This document shows, in pieces, positions 12,401-22,789 of a stretch of DNA of 64,000 nucleotides (position 1 is its first letter; each line of letters begins with the position of its first letter). The stretch comes from Tigriopus japonicus (Eukaryota > Arthropoda > Copepoda > Harpacticoida > Harpacticidae), in the NCBI GenBank assembly GCA_010645155.1, contig JAAGOF010000081.1, forward strand, positions 483,537 to 547,536. Reading direction: 5' to 3'. A program made the translations under genes and the position numbers. Under the pieces are notes generated by a model. It was not told the DNA's origin. It saw nothing but the letters and a program-made list of their open reading frames with translations, and searched no databases.

Positions 12401-15400
12401 TACAAGTTACAAAATGGTATTGCGATAATATTGCAATTCATTTGTGAAGGCACTTAGTGGGAAAACGGAAAAAGGGTCGGATTTCTTAATTGACTCTTTT
12501 TGAACTTCTCTTCAGCAAACCTTTGTTGTTGCCAAAAACAAGGTGAAAATATTTTAGGTGCTGTACTTAAAGGAAGCGCACCACATTTTCACGCATGAAG
12601 TGTAATTTGCATTTTATTTGATCCCCAATATTTCAAAGAAGAAACAAGTATCGAAATCTTGCTCCTTGTGCTCTCCACTTAAGTTGCCAATGAGGCTCAG
12701 ACAAACTACCAAGTTGATTCGTACCCATGAACGCTATTCTAAATGGTACATCCATCTGTAATTTGTGTAATTTGGAACACAATCCCTCAATTCAATTTAG
12801 AGTTGCCAGTAATCGACTGATTGATAAAGGAGGAAAGATAAATCGACATCTAAGATGCATCTTCCTCCCATAATCCTTAACACCATATCTCCCAGAAAGT
12901 TCAGTTTCTTCAGGTGGCCCGCATGTCTTAGTTTGAGATTTGGAAATCTGTTTTCTAAGGACCCCTGAATCTAGCTCAAATCGTGTATGTTTCTCTGGCA
13001 GCTCCTTTGTCATTGAATGGTGAAGCACTTTTACATTATTAGGATACAAACGATTCCATGGCCGACCAACCCTTCATACAAAATGATCTAAAACACCATA
13101 CCTGGAGATAACTCATTCTTTTTTAACATTCACGGAAAGGGAAATTGGAAACAGCAAGGAGTGAACACGTGTTGTAGCTTTGCCTTGTGGTTTCCCTTTA
13201 TTTGTGGGAACAATTATTATTTTTCACTTTCTTGACTTGGTTGTTCAGTTGTGGATTCTGAGTGTTTTGGCATGATTTAGAATGTTGATATTTCGTAACT
13301 AAATGTTGCATTACACACAGACCTGCGCTGAAATTGCAATTGAAATTACAATCACGTAATTGCACTTCCATTTCCAAGTGATTGTAATTGTAATTAAATT
13401 ACTGAAAAAAATAAATTCCACATCTTTTCAACTTTTACTGTTATAATTATAGTCACTAAATACTGTAATCATGGTAATTCTAGCTCGTGATTAGCAATCA
13501 AATCTTACCTGCACACATCAGGTGATCTTTGAAAAGATCAGGTAATGCGGCCTTTGCACGGAATTGAAGGACATTGGAATCGAAACTATTGTGGCTTTCG
13601 TTGCAATACCTGCAAAAAAGGTATTCATTGAAAATATTTCTCGTGCCAGGTCATTTGACAGAATTTTGAATACCGATTGGAAAACACCTTCACTGGGGTT
13701 TGTTTCAGGATGTTATCACTTCTTCCGCCAGAGGATGTTTGTAATCCCCAACCTAAAATGTGGTTCAGTATAAACAAAATTGTAACAAATTGGCATTTGC
13801 ATAAAAGAAATTTTTTCAAACGTCGTAAGCCATATCAGAAAAAGGGCACCATGGATAATTTTTTATTGTTATACATAATGGAGGCCTTTTAGGAGCATTA
13901 TGACAAAACCACAAAGCAGACCTATGTCAATTACTTTTCAAATGTAATTAATTGCAATCACAATTACTTTGGTCTCAAAACTAATTAAATGCAATTACAC
14001 CTTATCTCCAAGAAAGTTCAGTTTCTTCAGGTGGCCGGTATGTCTTAGTTTGAGATTTTGAAACTTTATTTTCAAATGTTATTAATTACAATTACTTTCA
14101 AAAAGTAATTGAATTACATCCAATTACATTTCAATTACATAATTTCTCAAACCCAACGAGAACTGCTTTCTTTTTAAGGGCAGAATATGTAAAGAGTATC
14201 TAAAAACTTTGAATTTTGGGTGAATCAATTTTCACGTTGAAACTATTGGAAATTGGAAAGACGGGGGAAATCTAATCTGTTACACGCTTAATCCTAAAAA
14301 AGCTAATGGGAAAGAAGCGATAACTTGACCCTAATGACAAGTGCCGTTAACTTAAAGACTCTAAAAAGCCCAACAAACCGAGAAGCTCAAGAGAAAAAAT
14401 GCAGAAAAAGGAGTCTTTCCATCCGAAAAATAACGCAATTAGCACTTGCGCACTGCTTATTATGCAATAAGACAACTGAATTGATTGGTACTGGCATGAT
14501 ACTTAAATTGATCGCAAAATCGAATTTCTTTACAACTTGGACTTCCTGAGTTGATAATGGCGACAACAACGGCAAACATTTGAAGCTTCAAAAAAGACCA
14601 ACAACTTGACCTAGTAGTCGCTTCTTTCCTATATGATTTCTATCAGAATCTTTATTACCAACGCACGAGACTTGTTCTCATAACATGGATCGTAAGACAA
14701 CTAAAATATATTTCTCCTTGCATGCTAATTGAACACTCCGAACGCAGTTCATTAATGGATCTCGATCACAGACATAGAACATTTCCCTTGAGCTTATTTA
14801 CTTAATCCTAGAACTTCCTATGTGGTTGAAAATGTAATTGTAATTTGTAATTGAAAAATGCAAATTCCATTGGTTAAATTGTAATTGTTTACAGTTACAA
14901 ATACTTTGATCTCAAATGTTATTAATTACAATTACAAATTACTTTGATCTCAAATCTGATTAATTACAAATACAATTACTTTGATCTCAAATTTTCATAA
15001 CTAATTCCAAATACAATTTCTTGGAAATATAATTGCAATTACGTACAGGATGCGAGGGGTATTCGTTCCCCAAACATTTATATTTTTTTGTTTTGGCTTT
15101 AACTCCTAAACCAATGGTCTGAGGGGAAAATCAAGATCAGATATGGAAAGCTTAGAAACTTGGAAATATCTTTTATTCAATAAGGTCTCTCCGATTCTCA
15201 GCAACTTGCTCAAAACATCCACCGTACCGAGCGCGGGCGTGTTGGACGAGGTCCCTTGTCAAGGAGGCGAACTGATCCTTGATCATGGAGACTAACTCCT
15301 CTTTGGTGTTACAAGGAGTCTTATTAGTATGCCTCTCAACTTCGCCCCAGACAAAATAGTCGAGAGGTTTGAGATCAGGCAAGTTTGGCACCCCAAAGTG

Positions 15401-18400
15401 GGGACCAATGAAAGCTTGGAAGTTTTCCTCCATCCTATCCAAAGAGTTTTTCGAGGTGTGGTAGGGGGCAGAGTCCTGCTGCCACATGCCACGGCTCAAA
15501 TGAGCTACTCAGACTAGCCAAGGTCATGTGCAATGGCTCTCATGGACTTGCCAGGGTCATGATTGACAATTTCTTGCACTTGGGACACAAGTTCTGGGGT
15601 CCTGAGTGTATCAGACCGCCTAGAATGATCCTTAAGTGTGGCAGTGACCTTGTAGTTGCCCCCAGAGTCCACCAGGTCCTTCCTGACAATCTGGACGAAC
15701 CTCACAGTCAGCCCAAGATAGTCTGCAATCTTGAGAGTTTTCTTCCCGGTGCGAATCCCCAGGAGTGCCCCATGCCTTTTCCAAAGATGGGGAAGATTAA
15801 ACTCATCTCAGTCAGCCATTATTGGTCCTAGTTGGCACAAGTGAGTCAGCCAGGGCTGCCAGGTAATCGGAGACAAAAAACGCCAGATGAACCAGTCAAA
15901 AACGCCAGAAAAACGCCAGATTCCAGTTTCTTTATTATCCATTAATTCTAGACCATAAATATCATGTACCAACCTTTCATTGATAAACTTAGCTTAGTTG
16001 AACTTACTCATTGTTAATCAAAAAGTTTTGTCAAAGACACACAACTCGATTTTGTTGTGCAATTATTTGCTGTTTTTCCTTGCCATTTGGATTTGTCACT
16101 TCAGCAAATTTTACTTTCCATCCCAAAACATGCTTTTGGTATTTACCATACTAGCACATTTTATATACCACTTCAGCCCATTTTAATTACTCTTTTTTGA
16201 GCTTCAAAAGCATCTTTTGTTCACTCAAAATCTCCATCCTTACTAATAGGGTAGTTTCCACAATCCAAAACTCTCTTCTCAAATATAGAAGCTACTTTTG
16301 GTTTTTTGGATGAAACAGCAGGCACCACCAATAAAAAAGATGGTACATAAAGATTTGGCCACATAGGCCAAAAACTGGTCACACTATTTTTTACAACTTT
16401 GAACTCTCTTGAGGAATGAACCAGATAGCACTGAACGTGCTAGAATCCGTGTGAGAAAATGTGTTTCAGCTTATCCTAAAACTCCAATTAAAATACGCCA
16501 AATTATACGATTTTCATGTAAAAACCGCCAGAAACCTGTCAAAATGTTCTAGCCTGGCAAACTAAAATCTCGCCGCCAAACGAGGCCTCAAACCGCCAGA
16601 TACACGCGCCCCAAACCACCATCTGGCAGACCTGGAGTCAGCTGTGCCTCTACAAAATTTCAGGGTGATAGCTTTTTGCATGTAGGAGTTACATCCATCC
16701 AAAAATGGCGAATAAATACCCCTCGCACCCTGTAATTGTGATTTAACCTTGATCAAAATTTCAGCTGATTCCACAATATAAGCGCCTCTTGCGGTCAGAT
16801 TCAGACAGAGTTGCAAGCTAGAGAGTGGGTTTTAATGCCACCTTTGGCAAAACTGTGGTGAAATAGGTTATTCCTTAGATGTTTACATTTCTTTGCAATG
16901 GCATTATGATATCAAACTCCATGTCAAGAAAATCTCTAACGGTTTGCCAATGAGTGGCATTAAAACACACTCGCTAGCTGGCAACTCTGTCTGAATCTGA
17001 CCGCAAGAGGCGCTTATTTTGTGGAATCAGCTGAAATTTTGTGCAGGGTTCATTACAATAACATCACAGGTCTGCCATGAAGGTCGAAACCTCGTTTAGG
17101 AGTTTTGATGGTCTGAAATTGCTCTCGGTCAAAATTTGCTCTCTGTCAAAATTTAGGTTTCTGTATCTTTTTTGGCTATTTTTCTTTTGAAGCCAAAAAA
17201 AATATTGCAGCTTTTGTCTGGATTTGGAATATTTCTGTAACTTCACAAATGTATCAGATTTGACATCTTCCATCCCATTAGCAAAATTTATCTTGTTGTA
17301 AATGTTATTGCACGTATTTTTGCACTCAGTTGCCTGTGGTTTTGTTGTCAGTGTCGGTTAAGAGCCCCTTCGGTTTTTCACTTATTGTGGCAACTAAATC
17401 AAAAAAGCCCTAACTAATATACATATACATTTAATGCAATCAAGGGTTACCACCAGGGAATGATATTCCTTGTCAGTCATTTTGTGCCGGGAGTTAAAAA
17501 AAGTGACTTCAAAATTATTTCACAAGAGGGTCTATTAATGGATTGAAGCAGCCTTAGCTAAAGAACACACGCTTTACTAAATCGGTTATTCGGAACATAA
17601 CATCAAGATTCCCGAACTTTTCTCATCTAACGCCATAGAAAAATATTCCAAATATTAGCCATTCACCTATTTAGACTATTTGTCCGGAGCGGCCTGCGAT
17701 GGCCTAAACACGAAGGTATTTTCGGTGTATGTTAACTTATCAAGGATTATCAAACCTTGGCTTTAAAAGTTTGGCTCGTGTGTTTCAATGAGGGAAAACC
17801 ATGTGCCTTCAAAGAAAGCTCTGTGCTGCGCTCACATTAGCCTTGAAATTTAGGGAGGAATCAGTTCAAATTCAACAAAGATCGAGCTTTAAAAAACTAA
17901 CCTCAGAAGTCTGGACTCTTCACAAGGTGCATATCTTGTCTTATGCAATTTCCCCAATGGCTCTGCCTAAATCCCAAACTCTGCCTAGATCCCTACCTCT
18001 CACTAAATCCTTAGCTGTGCCTAGATCTCTAGCTCTGCCTAGATCTCTAGCTCTGCCTAGATCTCTAGCTCTGCCTAGATCTCTAGCTCTGCCTAGATCT
18101 CTAGCTCTGCCTAGATCTCTAGCTCTGCCTAGATCTCTAGCTCTGCCTAGATCTCAAGCTCTGCCTAGATCTCTAGCTCTGCCTAGATCTCTAGCTCTGC
18201 CTTGATCTCTAGCTCTGCCTAGATCTCTAGCTCTGCCTAGATCCCTAGCTCTGCCTAGATCGCTAGCTCTGCTTAGATTCCTAGGACTGCCTGTATCCCT
18301 AGCTCTGCCTAGATCCCTAGCTCTGCCTAGATCCCTACCTCTCACTAAATCCTTAGCTGTGCCTAGATCTCTAGCTGTGCCTAGATCTCTTGCTGTGCCT

Positions 18401-21400
18401 AGATCTCTAGCTCTGCGTAGATCTCTAGCTCTGCGTAGATCTCTAGCTCTGCGTAGATCTCTAGCTCTGCATAGATCTCTAGCTCTGCGTAGATCTCTAG
18501 CTCCGCCGAGATCTCTAGCTCTGCCTAGATCTCTAGCTCTGCGTAGATCTCTAGCTCTGCGTAGATCTCTAGCTCTGCCTAGATCTCTAGCTCTGCCTAG
18601 ATCTGTAGCTCTGCCTGGATCTCTAGCTCTGCTTAGATCTCTAGCTCTGCCTAGATCGCTAGCTCTGCTTAGATCCCTAGGTCTGCCTGTATCCCTAGCT
18701 CTGCTAGGATCCCTATCTCTGCCCTTCCGAGAGCATGTAAGAAATTTGATTTTGAATGCGTACCTAGAACGGTAACTTGATCCCCTTCATACTTATCCAA
18801 GTCAAATGACGCCTCCGAAGGTAAGCAAATTGGCCTATGGAATATATTATATTCCACGTCTTCTTCCAATTCCCAAATGGCCACATCGTAATAAGCAGTG
18901 AGGTCATAGACATAATTTGGGTGGACATGAGTTTTCTTAATCTTCCGTGAGATCACTTTGGCATCGTCGAAGGATGAATCTAAGTCTCGATCTCCGGTAC
19001 GAATCAGCCATCTGAAACAAAGTGTTTAACCAATTTTTTTATATTTTTGACAAGACTTTTAGCTTTGAGAAACAGAAAGAGCTTTAAACCAGTACTGCCA
19101 GGTGGCATATTTGCATGCCAGAAAAGTCGAAATCTGGCATATTTCTGGCATTTTTGAAACCCCTCTTGTCTTGGTTTTTTTTTGTCTTTTTTAAATCTGC
19201 CATGCTTTCTGGCATATTATGGCTTGTTGGTAAACTTTCTTTAATCATGGGTCAAAACGGAATAAATATCATTAAAAAATGTGAAAGTGAGGTTTCATTT
19301 CAACAAAAATAAGCAACTCCTGACCTCTGACGGGACTTCCAGTAATTGTACTGGCATTTTCAAGACACTTCCACCAAATATGTTGTGCACGAGAGTTCTA
19401 GATTTTAAGGACGATTGGTGCCATCGCGAGAGGAATAACGTTTGACTTAAAATTCCTAGTCATTTCATTTTCTCATTTATTTTCTACAATGTTAGAAAAA
19501 TGTCGTTGAATTACTGATAGAAAAGTAAATTATTTCCTATTTTCAGATGATCTGATTTATGCTTTCCTTTATTTGACGGAAGTTGTGCGAGTTGTGCGAT
19601 TCTTGACCTGCAAAAATAATTTCTGTGGTATTTTAGTTTTTGAAATCTTAGTTTAGTTGATGATGAAAATTCAGAGAAAAGTGCAGATATTTTGATGCAA
19701 TAAAAAGGGTCTTCTTAGCAATAAATAATTTCTCCAACAAGCAGTCCTTTAATTTACTGATGGATTTCGAGTTCGACTTTTGTCATATTTTTGCCAATTT
19801 GGTCCTTTCGGGTCAAAAAGCTTACCACAACTAAACTTCTCAAAGGGCAAAAGTTCGTTCACATTTACAATCTAATGGTGTTTGTTCCTATTCAATGGTT
19901 CTCAAAGCTCATGTTATCACATTATGGCACAATACAACAGGATCTTCATTTTCTTGATTTATCTTTTCAGACAAAAGATTGCACACAATTTCAATTAGTG
20001 TTCAGAACTTGTCTTTTTGATTTAATTTGAATTGAGAAGGCATCATTGCGCGATTGTTAGCCTCTCAATTGTAATAAAGTCAAATATTGCAAACCAAGGA
20101 AAATGAAGCAACAGTTTGTTATAAGGTCATCCTCACAAATTGTTTGGGAAGCATATTTAGTTGTACAGGATATACAGGAAATAAAGCTACACTTAAATTA
20201 TTTTGCCAATTGTGTGGACGATTTTAATTATTTTGGCGATTTTTGCACTATTTTTTAAAATTAGTTGGAATATTCTGGCAGAACTTTAAACCGGGTGTGA
20301 AGGGGAAGTTTCCTATACTTTTATGTTAAAAGTGTCACCCTTTTTCAAAAGAACAAAAGCAGATAGGGAATGTAAATGTGCACTCACATAACACACATAA
20401 AAGTTTGCTCGCATCTTTCGTCGCTAGAAGAAATCTCAGTTATGCACAGTTCATTGTATATTTGGTGGAAGGGTTTTCCCGTTGAGTGGCTATCATTCAA
20501 GTCGTCGATGTCCACTGGAAAATTACTTACTTTTCTTGGTTAATTGGATAACTCATTCAATTACATTTGGCCATCTATGGAAGGTATTTGACAATAACTG
20601 AAACATCCAGGTATTCCGTGATCCTTGATTTGTTCAGTATGAGGGAACGTCGAAATCTTATCTCAATAAAGGAAGAAATGACCAAATCCTATTTCAAATT
20701 AACGATATGGCTTTTTCCAACTAAGCCAATTATTTATAGGCAAGACTAAATCATTTTCAAAATGAGAAGTTCAAATTTAGGGTGCACTGTAATCAACTAA
20801 AATAAAATGTCTCAGCAAACCAAGTCGGATTCAAGCACACTTGATTCTTTTATAAACAAAAAAGTTCTCTGCAAACTCTTGTTATCAGCATCTTACTTGT
20901 TGTCAAAGGTACAATGAGCGGCAGTGAGAACTAAATTGGGACCAATGATGGTTCCTCCACAACGATGTTCCCAAACTCCATCGGCAGAATATTCCCCGGC
21001 AGAAGCCATCCAAGGCCAAGATCCAGGGGGTCCAGTTTCACCATTAGAAGTGGCAATAACTCGAGGTCCAGCAAATCCTTGAAGCTTCAGATTTACTCCG
21101 CAAATCTCATCTGAAATAAGATGGTTGGTAATAGATGTTTATTAAGCCTTTCATGACTTTTTGTCGTGTTTTTCAGCTAATATTTCTCAGATCCTGGATA
21201 AGCTATTGCTTGTTTTCACCCGGGACCTGAGCACGAAATATGATATTGAATTGTGCTTCAAGTGCCATTTTGGAACACAATTGGAAACTATGAAATTCTA
21301 CTAACATATTGAATGTTTAAGCACAGTAAATGCCTCGTCAAGTATTTTTGCTATCTCAACTGGACATAAAAGGTCGTTTTCTCATTCTCACAGATATCAA

Positions 21401-22470
21401 ATTACATTGGCTGTTTGATCAAGCAATAAACAAATTTTGCTAAAAATACAAAATCAAAATAAACATGTTTTTTTAAACATCAAGAACTTTTCATCAAAAA
21501 GTTCAATCATCTGACCCAATTTAAAATATCTAGAAACCCTAATCCCGGTCCTGCTTCTAAGTATTGTTTTTTAAATGGCATTTTGATAGTTGTTAAATGC
21601 TCTGCAAAAATATTTAATGATGCACATTTTTGTCATGTAATCCAATTGAAAGCTTTTCAAATTTTTTTTTATCTAATTATTATCTGATTTTTGGAGTCAA
21701 AGTTATGCGTCTTTAAAATTTAGGCAAGCGATATTAAGCTTGCTCGAATTTCAAAGACGCATAATTTTTAACTCCGTCGTTTGATTGAGGTGAAAATTGG
21801 TGGACAAATTATTTTTGATATAAATTACAGCTCCTATAAAAAATAACAGATTCTCGTGAACAAGAGCGGAAGATTTGAAGCTGTCATCGCAATCCAGCAG
21901 TAGCGTAGTCTATGCCTAGCCCTAACAAAGTCATCAACCGGACCCGAGATTGGGCCAAACCGTCGTGGTTCTGGGCCAGAGGAACAAATTTTTATTTTGT
22001 GGGTCCAAGGGAGCTGAGAATGGCACACTAGAGAGACGAGTGCAAAAGGCTTACTAGGCTGCTCAGTCGAACCTTCCCTCGTTGAACCCTCATCTAGTCA
22101 AAATGGCACTTGCTAATATCATTGATGAGTCATTTTTTTTCCTCAAAAGTCTGTTTCTAAGACTTATTGAAATTGTTCTTCCTTCTGTCTTCCACCTGTT
22201 GACCAGGGAGGGACATTTTTGGGGAAAAAAGTCCCCGCCGCAACTCTGAAAACAAATATCTCGTGAGTACCGAGGAGTTTAACAATCTGAATTTGTCCTA
22301 TCCGCTTCGAATTCAGACTTGCCTATTAAGAACAAAGATGCAATCTAAATACTGAAACCATCCCGTTTAAAAAGAATCAAGATCGGGAAAATCTCACCGT
22401 TAACAAAACATGAAATATCACTCAACGCAAAACCAAGCACGAAAAAAGGAAGGCCTCTTAACATGTTCAT
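6030..22470 (-). CDS. Secreted S1-family serine protease, six exons, with low-complexity C-terminal tail
   Basis: Six exons on the minus strand join with matching phases: 22470-22398, 21110-20897, 19011-18764, 13752-13688, 6650-6584 and 6484-6030 (1122 nt, 373 aa plus stop). All introns are GT-AG. The protein has a hydrophobic signal peptide ([21 protein letters not shown]), a short pro-segment with Cys (DEICGV), and then the catalytic domain: His in LTAAHC, Asp in [10 protein letters not shown], the GWG loop, and Ser in SCSGDSGGP. The cysteine in RPICLP could pair with the pro-segment Cys, as in chymotrypsin. The activation region [20 protein letters not shown] replaces the usual R-IVGG. The S1-pocket position corresponding to trypsin Asp189 is Gly ([10 protein letters not shown]), so trypsin-like Arg/Lys specificity is not expected. 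After the domain comes a ~95-residue Ser/Gly/Pro-rich tail. The substrate is unknown. The least certain part is the exon 4-5 join, because no cysteine corresponding to Cys168 is present in this model. Confidence 0.85.
6584..6650 (-). CDS. Serine protease exon 5
   Basis: Acceptor TTTCCCTGCAG, donor GTAATA. It encodes [22 protein letters not shown], matching the stretch that leads to Cys182 in S1 proteases. It leaves phase 1, which fits exon 6. Confidence 0.7.
6651..7248. other. Protease intron 4, 5'-most part before the gap; nothing recognised
   Basis: AT-rich. A stretch near 6845-6955 repeats AAAAAAGTG motifs. No coding signal was seen. Confidence 0.4.
7249..7396. other. Assembly gap (148 N)
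   Basis: A run of N. It lies in the protease intron and cuts a LINE endonuclease fragment, so any ORF spanning it is artificial. Confidence 1.
7397..7560 (+). pseudogene. LINE apurinic-type endonuclease fragment
   Basis: Immediately right of the gap, the plus strand reads GRPSGGL (stop) [12 protein letters not shown]...[20 protein letters not shown], the pattern of LINE ORF2 endonucleases (R-x-SGG-hydrophobic...G-x-x-I-x-x-YYxP). It has a stop and no continuation into RT, so it is a dead fragment truncated by the gap. Confidence 0.5.
8079..9708 (-). pseudogene. P-element/THAP-like transposase relic
   Basis: Reading minus from 9663, [15 protein letters not shown]...[15 protein letters not shown] looks like a THAP zinc-finger start (C-x4-C then a conserved P after an H). 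Downstream broken frames include [29 protein letters not shown] (near 9060-9150), [17 protein letters not shown] (near 9330) and [32 protein letters not shown] (near 8700-8800), which resemble P-element transposase segments. Several stops and frame changes show decay. The family call is from memory of motif patterns. A lineage-specific DNA-binding gene is less likely, given the breaks. Confidence 0.45.
9930..10880 (+). pseudogene. LINE reverse-transcriptase relic
   Basis: The plus strand has [10 protein letters not shown] (the RT palm motif F-D-x-x-K-A-F-D-K-V-D-H, degraded) near 9975, and a degraded active-site segment around 10200 (TCATATGCTGATTATG). The nucleotide sequence parallels the relic at 46140-46960. 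Many stops. Confidence 0.55.
11108..11410. repeat. Foldback/MITE with ~90-bp imperfect inverted arms
   Basis: The left arm near 11108-11200 (AATGGATGAGTGTAATTGAA..., AAAAAGGCTAGGGATAGG) is mirrored near 11325-11410 (GCATCCCTAGCCATTTTGG..., CGATTACACTTATCCAATG). No ORF between them. Probably non-autonomous and old. Confidence 0.6.
11465..12117. repeat. Long-inverted-repeat (foldback) element, ~650 bp
   Basis: Arms of roughly 180 bp: the left includes GCGGATGAAAGAAGAGAAAA then GGCTTGTTCG (about 11510-11545), and the right includes the complement CGAACAAGCC then TTTTCTCTTCTTTCATCCGC (about 12041-12070). The inner sequence has no recognisable transposase. Likely a MITE-type element inserted in the protease intron. 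Confidence 0.75.
12118..13310. other. Protease intron 3 sequence without a recognised element
   Basis: Contains a short TTAGG-like patch (AGGTTAGGCTAGGTTAG near 12211) but no coding signal. The segment at 12890-12950 recurs, diverged, near 14010-14060 (AGAAAGTTCAGTTTCTTCAG), so it is part of a local duplicated repeat. Confidence 0.4.
13318..15045. repeat. AATTACAATTAC-rich dispersed repeat region around exon 4
   Basis: Blocks rich in AATTACAATTAC/GTAATTGTAATT lie at 13330-13460, 13925-14140 and 14825-15045. The same blocks plus intervening unique-looking sequence recur at 48640-49470, so this is a dispersed element family, not a simple microsatellite. Protease exon 4 (13688-13752) sits between two blocks. 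Confidence 0.6.
13688..13752 (-). CDS. Serine protease exon 4 (GWG loop), 3' boundary uncertain
   Basis: Acceptor CACATTTTAG. The exon 3 base plus GT gives G, then [21 protein letters not shown], the expected post-Asp segment (GWG...). The phase-0 donor AAG|GTGTTT fits exon 5. Read-through would give [10 protein letters not shown], which looks like the family's V-x-V-x-S...C, and then a stop within 11 codons. The true 3' end may therefore differ, or this splice may vary. Confidence 0.65.
15173..15831 (-). pseudogene. mariner-type transposase pseudogene
   Basis: The N-terminal part (about 15514-15831) has helix-turn-helix features ([11 protein letters not shown]..., [26 protein letters not shown]) with a TGA after the first three codons. 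The C-terminal part (15173-15499) has the second catalytic Asp segment [10 protein letters not shown] and [20 protein letters not shown]. The region containing the first catalytic Asp is missing and stops occur between the two parts, so it is inactive. Confidence 0.9.
15851..16634. mobile_element. Non-autonomous hAT element (784 bp) nested in the mariner
   Basis: The ends CAGGGCTGCCAG...CTGGCAGACCTG form 12-bp inverted repeats with one mismatch. They are flanked by a perfect 8-bp duplication GAGTCAGC at 15843-15850 and 16635-16642. An 8-bp duplication with CAGGG ends is the hAT hallmark. No transposase motif is visible inside. Confidence 0.9.
16754..17041. repeat. Foldback MITE with ~110-bp arms, 20 bp from the mariner
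   Basis: The left arm CAAAATTTCAGCTGATTCCA... (with AAGCGCCTCTTGCGGTCAGA) is mirrored on the right by TGACCGCAAGAGGCGCTT... ending in ATCAGCTGAAATTTTG at 17041. The arms are nearly identical and the loop is short (~65 bp). No ORF. Confidence 0.85.
17042..17959. other. Protease intron 3, no recognised feature
   Basis: No coding or repeat structure that I can name lies between the foldback element and the minisatellite. Confidence 0.4.
17960..18717. repeat. 18-bp minisatellite (~40 copies)
   Basis: Tandem units of CTCTAGCTCTGCCTAGAT with variants (GCGTAGAT, GCTTAGATC, and a ~30-bp non-unit restart CTACCTCTCACTAAATCC at both 17995 and 18330). Because the unit is a multiple of three, long spurious ORFs (RSLALP repeats) appear on both strands. 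It ends 46 bp from the donor of protease exon 3. The repeated non-unit segment suggests a higher-order duplication of about 340 bp. Confidence 0.95.
18764..19011 (-). CDS. Serine protease exon 3 (catalytic Asp)
   Basis: Acceptor TTGTTTCAG, donor GTACGC. It encodes [10 protein letters not shown]..., [16 protein letters not shown] (catalytic Asp), RPICLP and DQVTVLG. The donor is 46 bp from the end of an 18-bp minisatellite in the following intron. Confidence 0.92.
19012..20896. other. Protease intron 2, mostly unrecognised
   Basis: 19087-19225 carries several inverted or direct GGCATATTTCTGGCAT-like motifs, possibly a small MITE remnant. The rest is AT-rich without coding features. Confidence 0.4.
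20897..21110 (-). CDS. Serine protease exon 2 (pro-segment, catalytic His)
   Basis: Acceptor TTATTTCAG, donor GTAAGA. It encodes DEICGV..., [26 protein letters not shown] and TFDN. The H in TAAHC is the catalytic histidine. Confidence 0.92.
21111..22397. other. Protease intron 1
   Basis: Apart from the hairpin at 21694-21774, no recognised element was seen. Confidence 0.4.
21694..21774. repeat. Hairpin-forming palindrome, ~80 bp
   Basis: The left arm GAGTCAAAGTTATGCGTCTT pairs with AAAGACGCATAATTTTTAAC at the right, with a further inner stem AAGCGATATTAAGCTT. The flanking CTCC...GATTGAG motif also occurs near 24885, 40240 and 42215, suggesting a shared element end. Confidence 0.6.
22398..22470 (-). 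CDS. Serine protease exon 1 (signal peptide)
   Basis: ATG at 22470-22468, 24 codons plus one base, then donor GTGAGA. It encodes a hydrophobic N-terminus typical of a secretion signal and leaves phase 1, which fits exon 2. Confidence 0.75.
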
Positions 22471-22789
22471 GTTGCTCACACTCTCAAGTAACTGCTATTT
22501 CAAACAGGTTATCGAACCATAAATCCTTTTCAAAGTGGTTTGGCAGCTTTTTAGACACGCACACATTCAATAGCCGGTTTCGGTAAGACAATGGGAAAAC
22601 ATTAAATTCTGAACAGAAATCTACAGATTTATTTCAAATTTTAGGTTATTTTGGACTAATCACAAATTATCCTTTCACACTGTTGGCCTCATTGGCGCAG
22701 CTAAGGTGCCAATAGTTTCAAGAGTGATATTTGTTGAAAAAAAAAATCCAATGTCCGAGTCAAAAGTTATGTTATTTGTATATTTGTAT

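Larger units (their letters stand above)
15046..16732 (-). mobile_element. mariner/Tc1-type element, internally deleted, with nested hAT insertion
   Basis: The terminal inverted repeats are CAGGATGCGAGGGGTATT at the left and the complement of CAGGGTGCGAGGGGTATT at the right, flanked by TA on both sides (15044-15045 and 16733-16734), the mariner target duplication. Transposase fragments are on the minus strand. Removing the nested 784-bp element and its 8-bp duplication leaves only ~895 bp, so the mariner itself has lost internal sequence. Confidence 0.9.

Noticed and set aside
6484..18764. Direct splice of protease exon 3 to the GDSGGP exon
   Set aside because: The phase fits, but about 40 residues of the S1 fold including GWG would be missing. 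Two intervening exons with matching phases were found.
17801..18775. Long plus- and minus-strand ORFs (RSLALP and GRARDL repeats) across 17.8-18.8 kb
   Set aside because: They are produced by the 18-bp minisatellite, whose period is a multiple of three. Only the minus-strand exon at 18764-19011 is real.
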